A stretch of DNA of 64,000 nt from Paracoccus sp. Z118 (GCF_019061185.1 NZ_JAHQZU010000008.1:62001-126000), one strand, 5' to 3'; shown: positions 18,801 to 28,420, counted from the stretch's first letter. Notes: generated by a model not told the origin, from the sequence alone. Numbers and translations are program-made.

Positions 18801-21345
18801 GCAGCATCTGCCGCAGGTGATAGCCCGCCGAACTGCCATGCGGGCGCGTGATCACGCTCAGGTCGATCTGCAGGATCGCGACCAGCGCCAGCAGCAGGAT
18901 CAGCATCGCCTGCCACAGCAGCGGCCATGCGCCGTGCAGCGTCAGCCAGCCGGTGAGCGAGGCCAGCACGAAGCCCGGCGCCACGAGGCTGCGGCGCAGG
19001 TTGTCCACCATCTTGAACCGGGCGAGGCCGTCCAGCCCGTTTCGCGGGTTCACGATGAACGGCAGAAGCTGCCAGTCGCCCCGAATCCAGCGGTGCTGGC
19101 GGCTCGCCTCGGTCGCGTAGCGCAGGGGGAAATCCTCGACCACCTCGACATCGGTGACGAGCGCGGCGCGGGCGAGGCTTCCCTCGAGCAGGTCGTGGCT
19201 GAGGACGGCGTTTTCAGGCATCCGCCCCGCGCCGGCCCGCTGGAAGGCGTCCACATCGTAGATGCCCTTGCCGGTGAAGCTGCCGACGTCGAACAGGTCC
19301 TGATAGAGGTCCGAAACGGTGAACACGTAAGGGTCGAGGCCCCGGTTGACCGAAAACACCCGCTGGAACACCGACGCCTCGGCCCCGGTGGTCAGCGACG
19401 GGGTGACGCGCGGCTGCATGATCCCGTGACCGCTGACGACGAGGCCGTCCTCGTCGTGAACGGGGCGGTTCACCGGATGCGCCATCTTGCCGGCGAGGGT
19501 CGAGACGGCGTCACGGGGCAGGCGGGTGTCGCTGTCCAGCGTCACGACATAGCGCACCCCTTCGGGCGGGGTCGGGCCGGTGGGAAGGAAGGTCGTGACC
19601 GTTTCGCCGCGCAACAGGGCGTTCAGCTCCTCCAGCTTGCCGCGCTTGCGTTCCCAGCCCATCCAGACGCCCTCGGCCGGGTTCCACAGCCGCCGCCGGT
19701 GGAGCAGGAAGAAGCGGCGCACGCCGCCATGTCCGTAACGGTCGGCCAGTTCCTCGATCCGGTCGATGGCGTGGTCCAGCAGTTCCTGATCGTCCGCCTC
19801 GGTCTCGGTCGGGGAATCGCGCCAGTCGGTCAGCAGGGCGAAGCCGACCGCGCCCAAGGGATTCGCGAGGTAGTGCGATTCCAGCATCTGCGCCAGTTCG
19901 TCCACCGCGTCGGTGCTGCTGAGCATGCCGGGAATGACGACCAGCGTGCGGGCCTGTTCGGGCACGCCCGCGCGGAAATCCAGCGCCGGCAGCCGCCGCG
20001 GCGGGACGATCCGCGAGGTCAGGAAGCCCATCAGCCGCATCGCCGTTTCCGACGCGACCAGCGTCGCCGACAGCAGCAGAAGGCCGAGCGCCCAGGGACC
20101 GAGCCCCCGGTCCGGCAGGGCAAGCGCCGCCACCCAGACCAGCAGCGCGGTAAGCGCGGCAAGCGTGATCACAAGCCCCGCGACGCCGGTCGAGCCCATC
20201 GCGCGTCCGATCCGCTCGCGCCAGTTCGGGCGGTAGCCGCAGCTTTGCGCGAAGGCCCGGCGCCGGGCGCCGACCAGCAGATGGCCGACCTCGACCGGCG
20301 CGCCTTCGGCGGCGCGCAGGCTCGCAGCCTCCAGCGCGCGTTCGGCCACCTGCATCTCGGTCAGGGCCGAGCGGCGGGAAATCCGCTCGATCGTGTCGCG
20401 ATAGGTGGTGCGGGTCGGCTGGTCGAGCTGGGCGAATTCGCTGTCCTTGGCCAGCAGCGCATCGACGAGGCTGACCCCCTCGAACCAGTCCAGCCAGTCC
20501 ACGTCGCCCATCCGGCGCAGGCTGCGCATGATGTTGCCGACCGTGACGTTGCTGGTGGACTGGCGGGCGTATTCCGCCTCGACCGCGCGGCCGGCGGCGC
20601 CGGGCGTGCCGAGCAGCCGGTCGATCGTCTGCAACGCGACCTGCCCGTTCGAGCCGGCGTCGCGCATCCGATAGAGCAGCTGCGCCGCCACGGTGTCGTC
20701 GCGCAGAAGGGCGACGTCGCGTTCCAGCGCGCCGCGGATCTGGTCGCCGCCTTCCAGCGCGGTCAGCTCGTCCGCAAGCTCGTTGGCGTTGCGCCGCCGC
20801 TGCCGGGCCACGCCCACGCGGTCGGCCACGCGGCGCAGGTTCTCGATCAGCACATAGCGCAGAAAGGTCGGCACCGCCCAAAGCTCGGCGATGTTCAGGG
20901 TGGTCTCGGTCTGGTAGCCGCGCAGGAACTCGGTCAGCGATTCGGGCGAGATTTCCGAGTTGGTGAGCGCGACGTAATACCACGCGATCACCATCGCCCG
21001 CGGCGCCGAGCCGCCCTGCGACAGCGGCTGGCGAGGCAGGCGGCGCAGGAAGCGGCGGTTGAACCCGTCCAGAAGCTGGCGCAGGTTCTCCTCGACCATG
21101 TGGTGATTGTCGATCAGCCATTCGGCGGCCGGGGTCACGTCCTCGCCCGCCTCGGCCGACGCGACGGTGATCAGGTAGTTGTCGCGGATCGCCTGCTGGT
21201 TGCTCTGAAGCCGGCCGATCAGCCGCCGCGATTCGCCCGAGACCGAGGGGTGGTCGGTGCGCGCCAGTTCGCGCCCCGCCTCGAACAGCGAGCGGCCGGT
21301 CCAGACGTCGAAACGGATCGGCTGCGGCAGGTCGCTTGCGGCCAT
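12880..21345 (-). CDS. ndvB: Cyclic beta-1,2-glucan synthase (NdvB/ChvB/Cgs type)
   Basis: A 2821-residue membrane enzyme. It makes cyclic beta-1,2-glucans from UDP-glucose for the periplasm, where they serve osmoadaptation and, in relatives, host interaction. An N-terminal helical region is followed by membrane segments at about 385-440. The GT84 synthase domain has a DxD (LDSDTR, about 603-610), HDLLEG, and QHRW at 750-753; further membrane helices lie near 820-1000. A glucoamylase-like domain follows (TNIGLYLMSAM, FNWYDT, GANHSI, MAHHHGMS). The C-terminal GH94 phosphorylase-like domain contains WNGYGGF, SGAFGFRDQLQD and MISDDVVWL. I start at ATG 21345 because the family begins just after it; the 180 in-frame bases upstream look AT-richer and promoter-like. 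The start is the least certain part. Confidence 0.92.
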   Translation of the reverse strand: MAASDLPQPIRFDVWTGRSLFEAGRELARTDHPSVSGESRRLIGRLQSNQQAIRDNYLITVASAEAGEDVTPAAEWLIDNHHMVEENLRQLLDGFNRRFLRRLPRQPLSQGGSAPRAMVIAWYYVALTNSEISPESLTEFLRGYQTETTLNIAELWAVPTFLRYVLIENLRRVADRVGVARQRRRNANELADELTALEGGDQIRGALERDVALLRDDTVAAQLLYRMRDAGSNGQVALQTIDRLLGTPGAAGRAVEAEYARQSTSNVTVGNIMRSLRRMGDVDWLDWFEGVSLVDALLAKDSEFAQLDQPTRTTYRDTIERISRRSALTEMQVAERALEAASLRAAEGAPVEVGHLLVGARRRAFAQSCGYRPNWRERIGRAMGSTGVAGLVITLAALTALLVWVAALALPDRGLGPWALGLLLLSATLVASETAMRLMGFLTSRIVPPRRLPALDFRAGVPEQARTLVVIPGMLSSTDAVDELAQMLESHYLANPLGAVGFALLTDWRDSPTETEADDQELLDHAIDRIEELADRYGHGGVRRFFLLHRRRLWNPAEGVWMGWERKRGKLEELNALLRGETVTTFLPTGPTPPEGVRYVVTLDSDTRLPRDAVSTLAGKMAHPVNRPVHDEDGLVVSGHGIMQPRVTPSLTTGAEASVFQRVFSVNRGLDPYVFTVSDLYQDLFDVGSFTGKGIYDVDAFQRAGAGRMPENAVLSHDLLEGSLARAALVTDVEVVEDFPLRYATEASRQHRWIRGDWQLLPFIVNPRNGLDGLARFKMVDNLRRSLVAPGFVLASLTGWLTLHGAWPLLWQAMLILLLALVAILQIDLSVITRPHGSSAGYHLRQMLRDARNYLTELGLNLTTIAHRAARSLDAIGRTLARLVTRRHLLEWTPAREAGRGPAVLGNSYRAMWASVAIGVLALVATALVNPVALPVALALGGLWIAAPWIMHLASRPLETRDRLQLSPEGVAELRRIGRLTWRYFDEFVGPGTNHLPPDNFQETPQPKLAERTSPTNIGLYLMSAMSAHDLGWIGVENALRRIDATLSTMERMPRFKGHFFNWYDTRTLAVLPHPYVSSVDSGNLAGALIALASGLRDWAGQAAAVRQPRLRGIADTLGVLRSRVEGLPAPRRAVRELRRTLDTAIASFAVALGQMMAGSGGGSHGHGQLRALAADIDRLAADLDGSLLLGEGAEVAHWARALARHCDDVLERQPEGREALEAFALRVQLMAERARMLAFQMDFAMLVDPDKMLLSVGYRPDAEQLDDSCYDLLASEARLTSFLAVAKGDLRQEHWRRLGRPFANIGNDAALLSWSGCMFEYLMPPLLLKERQGGILDHSNRMAVDVQIDWGRARGLPWGVSESAFNARDRDMNYQYYAFGVPALALKRPGNDQVVAPYASIMAAQIRPQAALRNLAGLRALGAEGPRGFYDAVDFTRSRLRDGANHSIVRNVMAHHHGMSILAIANAVLDGIHRDRFHNDPVVRASELMLQEKSPRDIVPVTRSPSRAHVGLGSGISTGDTLTVVDNPAAAEREVGLMSNGRFSTLISSTGAGRSMLGDFAVNRWSPDPTRDDGGIYIMMRDAKSNEWWSASAAPCSGPNERASAIFSDHKAEFFKTANAIESRLEVTAATEADADGRRLTLRNRSGSDRTIEITSYGEIVLDAPAADRAHPAFSKMFVETEIRDGGALIVAQRKPRDPKGQARYFAHLIADSTSAGMPPTEAETDRRNFIGRGRSLADPVAFDPGAALRGGQGHTLDPCFAIRRRVRVPAGKTVSLTFWTLVADSAERRDRLAAHYVRSSVFDNELRLAWTYSQVQLRHLGVSLEDARLFRRFAALLIWPDMRLALEGGADGRMGPQSALWPLGISGDDPILLIRIDNEGDLPIVRQALRMHQFLRARGVSHDVVVLNERASSYIQDLQHQLKSLIDAAEPQRDGPCYLHAVRRDQISDESFQTLLAAARIVLHTRNGRLAEQIERLSDTVAPVPDLRPAPRRDQPRDPRPVPPSQSQLDYWNGYGGFAPGGREYVVRTTRNRPTPQPWINVIARDGFGFHVSAEGAPYSWAVNSRDFQISPWSNDPLVNRPGEGLWVYDRDSGRIASPFLALAEDDGAVYEAAHGLGYSRFTADHGWVALEAVMTLAEDQPARLTRLTVHNRTDRRLRLRGAAFVELVLGNDRARSAPMIRARFDEIANALTARNPFSADFADRIVALSCDRPIDAVSASRAGFLGRGGSMRRPAGLDRWPPARPEGELGTEGDPGAAIRWTLDIEPGQSAATTVILAEGTAETLPDTLRATRAPGAAARGLAAAEAEWGDLLGSLQVETPDPKLDLMVNAWLPYQSLGCRIRARTGFYQASGAFGFRDQLQDTAAMLLQDPSLCRKQLLNAASRQFVEGDVQHWWLPRSGAGVRTMISDDVVWLGHITAQYIAATGDTGLLDEPVEFIAGPELAPGQHDLFLTPQPSGEIAPFYEHCARALDLAVARTGERGLPLILGGDWNDGMNRVGEEGRGESVWLGWFLCATIDAFAPLARARGDDARADAWAAHRTSVAAALDRAGWDGAWYRRGYFDDGTPLGSAESEECRIDSIAQSWALLSGAGRPDRAATAVNAALDQLFDRDAGLMRLFTPPFARSDVEPGYIKAYPAGVRENGGQYTHAAMWMVYALGRSGDGQRAHRLFDAINPISHSADPRSADGYRVEPYVAVADIYAGRDKLGRGGWTWYTGSAGWMYRAAVEGILGIQRRAGGFTIDPNLPPDWPGFTATLRLAGREYHLAVRQERAGAPIVEVDGEPVVPGKLVRAGGGLARKEPPPALETILSSGDDPE

Positions 21346-23243
<1,898 letters not shown>

Positions 23244-23256
23244 GGCCGCGCCGCCG

Positions 23257-23775
23257 TCAGTAGATATAGCGGATCTGTTCGGTCCAGAACCGTTCGATCC
23301 GCCGCCACTGCCGGTTCACCTGATCCAGCGGCGGATCGTCCAGCACGCCCGAGGCTTCCAGCCCGTCGGCGTGGCGGGCGAACAGGGCGGCGACGATGTC
23401 GCGCACCTCGGTGCCCGTGCCGGACAGCCGGACGCGCACCGAGCGGCGGTCCTGTTCGCAGCGCTGGTGGTGGACATAGCCCATCTGCACCAGCTTCTTG
23501 AGATTGTAGCTGACGTTCGAGCCCTGATACATGCCGCGCGAGCGCAGCTCGCCCGCCGACACCTCGGCCCCGCCGAGATTGTAGAGCAGCAGCCCCTGCA
23601 CCGGGGTCAGGTCCACCCGGCCCAGCCGTTCGAATTCATCCTTGACCAGATCCAGCATCAGCCGGTGCATCCGGTCGAGGATCTGCAGCGTGTCGAGGTA
23701 GCGGCCGGCCTGCGACGCCGGGGCGGACGCCTGTGCCGGCCGGTCGTCGCGCTGGATCAGGGCAAATCGGTTCAT
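23257..23775 (-). CDS. MarR-family winged-helix regulator, LdtR-like
   Basis: A 172-residue MarR-type DNA-binding protein. From about residue 27 it has the LdtR pattern: YLDTLQILDRMHRLMLDLVK, then FERLGRVDLTPVQ, ELRSRGMYQGSNVSYNLKKL with the recognition helix, HHQRCEQDRRSVRVRL in the wing, and a closing FWTEQI. LdtR in Liberibacter and rhizobia controls an L,D-transpeptidase gene and stress tolerance. No L,D-transpeptidase lies nearby, so the target here is unknown. I choose the start at 23775 rather than longer in-frame frames reaching into sdhE, since homologous proteins begin close to it. The gene follows sdhE by 55 bases on the same strand. Confidence 0.8.
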   Translation of the reverse strand: MNRFALIQRDDRPAQASAPASQAGRYLDTLQILDRMHRLMLDLVKDEFERLGRVDLTPVQGLLLYNLGGAEVSAGELRSRGMYQGSNVSYNLKKLVQMGYVHHQRCEQDRRSVRVRLSGTGTEVRDIVAALFARHADGLEASGVLDDPPLDQVNRQWRRIERFWTEQIRYIY

Positions 23776-23830
23776 CGCGGTATCCGTGCTGTTGTCCCTG
23801 CAACATGACCCGGAAAGCCCCAAGATTCGG

Positions 23831-24121
23831 TTAAGCGCCGCCCGGTTTCCCGGAACGTCCCGCGAACCGGGCCACATCGGCCAAAGCCGCGTCCAGATCG
23901 GGCGGCCCGGCCGCCTCTCCCCTCGTGCGGGCGGTGATCCAGCCGTAAAGATCGTGATCGTCCTGATCCAGCAGCCGCTCGTGCAGGTCCAGCGCGGGAT
24001 CGGACAGCTCGGTCATGCGCTGATCGGCGTAGGGGCCGAGGATCAGGTCCATCTCTTTCGTGCCGCGCCGCCAGCTGCGGATGCGCAGCCGCTTCAGCCG
24101 TGTCTGCCGGTCTTCCATCAT
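23831..24121 (-). CDS. sdhE: Succinate dehydrogenase assembly factor SdhE
   Basis: A 96-residue FAD assembly factor (SdhE/Sdh5/YgfY family). These promote covalent flavin attachment to the succinate dehydrogenase flavoprotein subunit. The hallmark RSWRRGTKEMDLILG with the invariant RGxxE lies at about 15-29, followed by the acidic LLDQDDHDLYGWI. The Ala/Asp-rich tail is not conserved. There are two adjacent ATGs (24121 and 24118); GAGGGGC upstream suits either. It is divergent from the attachment-family gene across a 144-base gap, and may share a transcript with the MarR regulator downstream. Confidence 0.9.
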   Translation of the reverse strand: MMEDRQTRLKRLRIRSWRRGTKEMDLILGPYADQRMTELSDPALDLHERLLDQDDHDLYGWITARTRGEAAGPPDLDAALADVARFAGRSGKPGGA

Positions 24122-24265
24122 GCGCCCCTCGTGCCGTCTGTCCGCTTGTGGCGCAGGCGGCCGCGGCCGTCAAACCCGCCGGCCCCCTCGCGCCGGATCA
24201 CCGCATGACGGAACCCCGCCCGTCACCCGGCGTTTTCCGGGCAACAACATGAGAAAGGACAGATC

Positions 24266-24652
24266 ATGCTTGCCCAAAATGCGCTTGTCGTCGTCGCCGA
24301 TGGCCATCAGGCCGTGCTGTTCCGCAACGTCGCCAGGCACGGGATCGAGCTTGAGGAGCAGGACCGCATGGCGCCGGCGCATCTGCAGGACGAAAGCCAG
24401 GGCCGCCAGCCCGAGGAGACCACGCCGCGCGACGAGGACGAGGCGACCTTCGCCAAGCAGGTGGTCGAGAAGCTGAACCAGATGGTGCTGCAGAACAAGA
24501 TCGAGGAGCTTGCGGTGATCGCCGATCCCAGCACGCTTGGGGTGATGCGCAAGCATTACCACAAGATGCTGGAGCAGAAGATCGTCAAGGAAGTGCCCAA
24601 GACGCTGACCTCGGCCACCGGCGAGGCGATTGCGAACGCGCTGCGGGACTGA
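24266..24652 (+). CDS. Host attachment family protein
   Basis: A 128-residue soluble protein of the host-attachment family (named after Agrobacterium AtsE-like proteins required for attachment to host cells). It opens with the characteristic ALVVVADGHQAVLFRN strand-turn and ends in the LTSATGEAIANAL helix; FAKQVVEKLNQMV is the central helix. No signal peptide is seen, so it is likely cytoplasmic. GAAAGGACAG gives a clean ribosome-binding site. The fold is RNase-H/eRF1-like in relatives, but the biochemical role is not established. It stands alone, converging on the DUF1045 gene. Confidence 0.8.
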   Translation: MLAQNALVVVADGHQAVLFRNVARHGIELEEQDRMAPAHLQDESQGRQPEETTPRDEDEATFAKQVVEKLNQMVLQNKIEELAVIADPSTLGVMRKHYHKMLEQKIVKEVPKTLTSATGEAIANALRD

Positions 24653-24687
24653 CGCGGCGCATAGGGGCGGGGACGTTTCAGGCCCCG

Positions 24688-25419
24688 TCAGCCCTTCAGG
24701 GGCACGCAGTCGCGCAGGTGAAAGAAACCGGCGGCGTCCTCTTCCAGCAGCCACATGCGGTCGATGCGCCAAGGGGAAGGAACCTTGCCCGCGAAATGCC
24801 GCTCGGCCGCGCCCCGCACGGCGGCGTGATCCTCGGCGGGCAGCGGGTCCGACAGGGTCAGGTGCAGCCGGAACTCGTCCAGCACGTAAGGATAGCCGAA
24901 CCGGGCCAGCATCTCCTGCTGGCGCGGGGTCAGCGCGCCGGGGTTGCGGCGGGTGATCTCCTGCTCGGTCAGCGGGCGGCGCAGATGGTCGAGGTCGCGG
25001 ACGATGGCCGCGGCGAGGTCGGACAGTGCGGCGGTGTTCCGGGCCGGGCGGAAATGCAGAAACTGGCCGGGCTCGCTGAGCGTCAGGTCGATCTCGACCG
25101 GGGCGAGGCGGGCGCAGCTGTCCTTCAGCGCGGCCAGCAGGTCACCGTGGCTCGCGCCCTTAGCAAGCCTCATCGGCGCCTTGATGGTGGCGTGAAAGCC
25201 GTAGCGCTGCGGGCGGGTGGTCAGTTCCGGCAGCGGGCGGGGCAGGTCGGGGTAGCCCGGCTGTTCCAGCAGCCTGCCGCTGACGACGTCCCAGCCGAGC
25301 CAACGCGCCCCCGCCGCCGCGAAATCCCCTTCGGGCATCGCATAGATCGCGTAGCGCGGCTCATGCGGGCGGGCTTTCTGCGGTTCGGGGGCGGTGGAGA
25401 TGTCGGTCTGGCTGGTCAT
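24688..25419 (-). CDS. DUF1045 protein, 2H phosphoesterase-like
   Basis: A 243-residue protein of the DUF1045 family, members of which often sit in phosphonate (phn) clusters. Two HxT motifs of the 2H phosphoesterase fold are visible: His76-Ala-Thr78 (FHATIKAP) and His186-Leu-Thr188 (LHLTLSDP). The sequence between and after them (QFLHFRP, TPRQQEMLARFGYPYVLDEF) is typical of the family. No phosphonate uptake or C-P lyase genes lie in the window, so the biological substrate is unclear. The reading start at 25419 leaves an unstructured, Pro-rich 20-residue leader; a later start is possible. Confidence 0.82.
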   Translation of the reverse strand: MTSQTDISTAPEPQKARPHEPRYAIYAMPEGDFAAAGARWLGWDVVSGRLLEQPGYPDLPRPLPELTTRPQRYGFHATIKAPMRLAKGASHGDLLAALKDSCARLAPVEIDLTLSEPGQFLHFRPARNTAALSDLAAAIVRDLDHLRRPLTEQEITRRNPGALTPRQQEMLARFGYPYVLDEFRLHLTLSDPLPAEDHAAVRGAAERHFAGKVPSPWRIDRMWLLEEDAAGFFHLRDCVPLKG

Positions 25420-25566
25420 GTCGTCGTCCGTGTTCTTCTGCCCGGATGATCGGGCGCGGCAGGTTAGGAAAACCCGCCAGCTATCGCAACTTGATGAAGA
25501 TCAATCATAAGTTGAGCGGATGGTTCCATCTCATGCGCCGCTTGACGCCGCGCGGCGGATGGCGGG
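25420..25566. other. Intergenic region, DUF1045 gene promoter side
   Basis: This 147-base gap lies between the end of sqdC and the start of the DUF1045 gene, both read leftward. It includes an AT-richer patch near 25465-25520 that probably contains the promoter for the DUF1045 gene. No clear hairpin terminator for the sqd operon is seen. Confidence 0.3.
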
Positions 25567-26373
25567 TCAGGCGAGCATGGCGGGCAGGTCGGCGCGCAGC
25601 CGCTCCATCCCGCCGGGGCGCCAGCCGAGGGCGTGGAGCCGCGCGCAGGACATGACGGACACGGCTGACGCATCGGCGCGGTCCGGCAGCGGGTGGCCGC
25701 AGCCGGTCAGCCGCGCCACCTCGGCCAGCAGGTCGCGCCGGTCCAGCACGAGATCCGAGGCGTTGAACGCGCCGCGTCCGTCCGAGTCGAGGATCAGCAG
25801 GATGGCGGCGGCCAGATCGTCCCCATGCAGTTCCGTGCCCACACGCGGCGCGACCGGGCGGCCCGAGAGGTAATCGTCGAACAGCCCGCGCCACTTGTGG
25901 CCCTCGCCGGGGCCGTAGATGCCGGTGGCGCGGATGCTGGCGGGGGCGAAATCGGGGGTTTCCATCGCGAACAGCGCCTGCTCGGCCTGCGCCTTGACCT
26001 TGCCGTAAAGGCTGGCCGGACCCGGCGGGGTGCCGTCGGGCAGGGGCGTTCCGGCGGGCAGGCTGTCATAGACGGCGCGGGAGGAGAGGAAGACAACCGC
26101 GCGGAGGCCCGCCTGCTGCGCGTCGTGGAACAGCCGGACCGAGCCGTCGAGATTGGCGGCGGTGAAGCCGTCCGGGTTGTTGCCCTCGCCGTCGCGATAT
26201 CTGCCGGGGGCGTGGGAGAAGGCGGCGTGGATCAGCGCCTCGCACCCCTCCAGCGCGGCGGGCCGGCCGAGCCGCCAGCCGGGCAGGGGGGCGATTTCGT
26301 GCCCCGCCCCGGCCAGCGCGCGGGCGATGAAGCGGCCGACGAGGCCGGATGCGCCGGTCAGGGCGATCTTCAT
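25567..26373 (-). CDS. sqdC: NAD-dependent epimerase/reductase, probable sulfolipid protein SqdC
   Basis: A 268-residue short-chain dehydrogenase/epimerase-type protein. The nucleotide-binding GASGLVG is at 7-13, SSRAVYD marks the catalytic Ser region near 97-103, and the YxxxK pair is Tyr123/Lys127. In Rhodobacter sphaeroides the third gene of sqdBDC is such a protein; its loss leads to sulfoquinovosyl-dihydroxyacetone accumulation, so it may reduce an intermediate. The call as SqdC rests on this order and fold, not on a unique motif. The start at 26373 overlaps the sqdD stop (ATGA), so translation is coupled. Confidence 0.75.
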   Translation of the reverse strand: MKIALTGASGLVGRFIARALAGAGHEIAPLPGWRLGRPAALEGCEALIHAAFSHAPGRYRDGEGNNPDGFTAANLDGSVRLFHDAQQAGLRAVVFLSSRAVYDSLPAGTPLPDGTPPGPASLYGKVKAQAEQALFAMETPDFAPASIRATGIYGPGEGHKWRGLFDDYLSGRPVAPRVGTELHGDDLAAAILLILDSDGRGAFNASDLVLDRRDLLAEVARLTGCGHPLPDRADASAVSVMSCARLHALGWRPGGMERLRADLPAMLA

Positions 26374-27206
26374 CGCGGGTCGGGCAGGGTGCGGCTGTCG
26401 GGGATGTCCGCGCCGTCCGCATAGGCGCGCCAGAGGTCGATCAGCGGGCGCAGCTTCCCGGCCTTGGCATGGTCCTGCCACGGCTTTTCATACTGGAAAT
26501 GCAGCACTTTGACATCCTGCCAGCGCCAGAGTTCCGGCATGGCGAACCAGACATATTGCAGCATGTTGCAGAACACCGGCAGGCCGTGCCAGTCGGGGAA
26601 GTAGTGTTCAAGGAATGTCTGGTCGGTGCGCCGCCAGAACACGCCGGGCACGTCCAGCTTTGTCAGCATGTCTTGATACGTCGCCTGCGAGGGGCGGGCG
26701 GTGAAGACGCCGGAATTCATCCGGTGGAAATCGGCAAGGCTTTCATAGACGTTCGGCGCGGCGCAGAACTGGGGATAGTCGAACAGCTTGTCGATGTTCT
26801 GAAGCACCAGCGCGTCGGCGTCGATGAACACCACCCGCTCGTAATCCAGTTGCCACAGCCGCAGCTTGGCGAAGTTGTCGAGCGGGGTGTGGAAGGGCGG
26901 CTTCTCGCCCTTGGTGAAAGCCGCCCGCCCGTGCAGCGCGTCTCGGGCATGGGCGGCGTTGAACTCGGGACTGGTCGGCAGCAGATCGCAGCGGACCAGC
27001 CGCGCCCCGAGGGCCGACAGGGGCGCGAGGTCGGCTTCGGCCACGTCCGTGTGCAGCACGCAGATGTCGGCATCCGTGCCCGACAGGACGATGGAACGCA
27101 CCAGCGCCCGCGCCCCCAGCGCGTAATCGGCATTCGTCACCAGCGTCACGAAGGCCCGGTCGGACCGCGCGGGGCGGTCCGCCGACAAGCCCTGCGGCAG
27201 CGTCAC
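26370..27206 (-). CDS. sqdD: GT8 glycogenin-like glycosyltransferase SqdD
   Basis: A 278-residue glycosyltransferase of the GT8/glycogenin type. The N-terminal strand FVTLVTNADYALGARAL and the metal-binding DxD (Asp129-Ala-Asp131, in FIDADALVLQNID) are clear, as is the later FNAxxxx-like HRMNSGVF segment. In R. sphaeroides SqdD transfers sulfoquinovose from the UDP-sugar made by SqdB to an acceptor during sulfolipid synthesis. Its position between sqdB and sqdC, with four-base overlaps on both sides, fits that role exactly. A role in another glycan cannot be excluded from sequence alone. Confidence 0.85.
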   Translation of the reverse strand: MTLPQGLSADRPARSDRAFVTLVTNADYALGARALVRSIVLSGTDADICVLHTDVAEADLAPLSALGARLVRCDLLPTSPEFNAAHARDALHGRAAFTKGEKPPFHTPLDNFAKLRLWQLDYERVVFIDADALVLQNIDKLFDYPQFCAAPNVYESLADFHRMNSGVFTARPSQATYQDMLTKLDVPGVFWRRTDQTFLEHYFPDWHGLPVFCNMLQYVWFAMPELWRWQDVKVLHFQYEKPWQDHAKAGKLRPLIDLWRAYADGADIPDSRTLPDPR

Positions 27207-28420
27207 GAGACGGACTTGAGCCGCTTGCCTTCGGGGTCATGCTCGACCCGGCGGGCAATGTCCTTGGTCCAGGCCGATACGGCGGGCACGCGCGTGCGGT
27301 CGATGCGGTGGGCGTATTTCTTCGCCACGTCCACCACCTCGGCCAGCAGCCCTTCCTGAAGCGTGATCGGGTTCAGGCCGAGGGCGAGGAACTGGTCGTT
27401 CTTCACGATCAGGTCGTTCTCGTCGGCCTCTTTCCGCGGGTTGGGCAGATAGGCGACCTTCCCGCCCGCCAGCTTCGCGACCATCTCCGCCAGATCGCGG
27501 ACGCGGTGCGTCTCGGTCATCTGGTTGAAGATCTTGACCCGCTCGCCCGCCTCTGGCGCATCGCCGAGCGCCAGTTCCACGCAACGCACCGAATCCTGGA
27601 TGTGGATGAAGGCGCGGGTCTGGCCGCCGGTGCCGTGGACCGTCAGCGGATAGCCGATCGCCGCCTGAATAAGGAAGCGGTTCAGCACCGTGCCGTAATC
27701 GCCGTCATAGTCGAAGCGGTTGATGAGCTGCTCGTGCCGGCGGGTCTGGTCGGTATGGGTGCCCCAGACGATCCCCTGATGCAGGTCGGTGATCCGCAGC
27801 CCGTCGTTCTGGGCATAGAACTGGAACAGGATCTGATCGAGGCTCTTGGTCATGTGATAGACCGAGCCGGGCCGCGTCGGATACAGGATCTGCTGCGGCT
27901 TCTTGCCCGAGGGCGTGTCGATCTCGATGTCGAGATAGCCTTCCGGGATCGGCGCGCCGACCGAGGAATAGCCATAGACGCCCATCGTCCCCAGATGGAT
28001 CAGATGCGCATCGATGCCGGTTTCCACCAGCGCCGCCAGCAGATTGTGCGTGGCGCTGACGTTGTTGTCGACGGTGTAGACCTTGTGGCGGTCGGTCTTC
28101 ATCGAATAGGGCGCGGCGCGCTGTTCGGCGAAGTGGATCACCGCGTCGGGCTTGTGGTCCGACAGCCACTGCTTCAGCCGCTCGTAGTCCTTGGCGAGGT
28201 TCAGCAGGTGGAAATGGATGACGTTGCCGCTTTCCTGCTTCCAGATCCGGCAGCGTTCCTGAATGGAATCCATGGGCGTCAGCGACTGCACGCCAAGCTC
28301 GGTGTCGATCCAGCGGCGGGACAGGTTGTCCACGATATGGACCTCGTGGCCCAGGTTGGACAGGTGCAGCGAGGTGGGCCAGCCCACGAACCCGTCGCCG
28401 CCGAGAACTGCGATCCGCAT
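27203..28420 (-). CDS. sqdB: UDP-sulfoquinovose synthase SqdB
   Basis: A 405-residue NAD-dependent enzyme converting UDP-glucose and sulfite to UDP-sulfoquinovose, head-group donor for sulfoquinovosyl diacylglycerol. The Rossmann motif GGDGFVG is at 7-13. The catalytic triad equivalents are Thr145 (LGTMGVYG), Tyr188 and Lys192 (YHMTK). The SqdB-specific WIDTELGVQSLTP and HQGIVWGTHT segments are present, which distinguish it from ordinary epimerases. It is the first gene of sqdBDC; the acyltransferase gene sqdA is not in the window. The 120 bases upstream hold the operon promoter. In Rhodobacter, sulfolipid becomes important under phosphate limitation; no Pho box could be confirmed here. Confidence 0.95.
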   Translation of the reverse strand: MRIAVLGGDGFVGWPTSLHLSNLGHEVHIVDNLSRRWIDTELGVQSLTPMDSIQERCRIWKQESGNVIHFHLLNLAKDYERLKQWLSDHKPDAVIHFAEQRAAPYSMKTDRHKVYTVDNNVSATHNLLAALVETGIDAHLIHLGTMGVYGYSSVGAPIPEGYLDIEIDTPSGKKPQQILYPTRPGSVYHMTKSLDQILFQFYAQNDGLRITDLHQGIVWGTHTDQTRRHEQLINRFDYDGDYGTVLNRFLIQAAIGYPLTVHGTGGQTRAFIHIQDSVRCVELALGDAPEAGERVKIFNQMTETHRVRDLAEMVAKLAGGKVAYLPNPRKEADENDLIVKNDQFLALGLNPITLQEGLLAEVVDVAKKYAHRIDRTRVPAVSAWTKDIARRVEHDPEGKRLKSVS

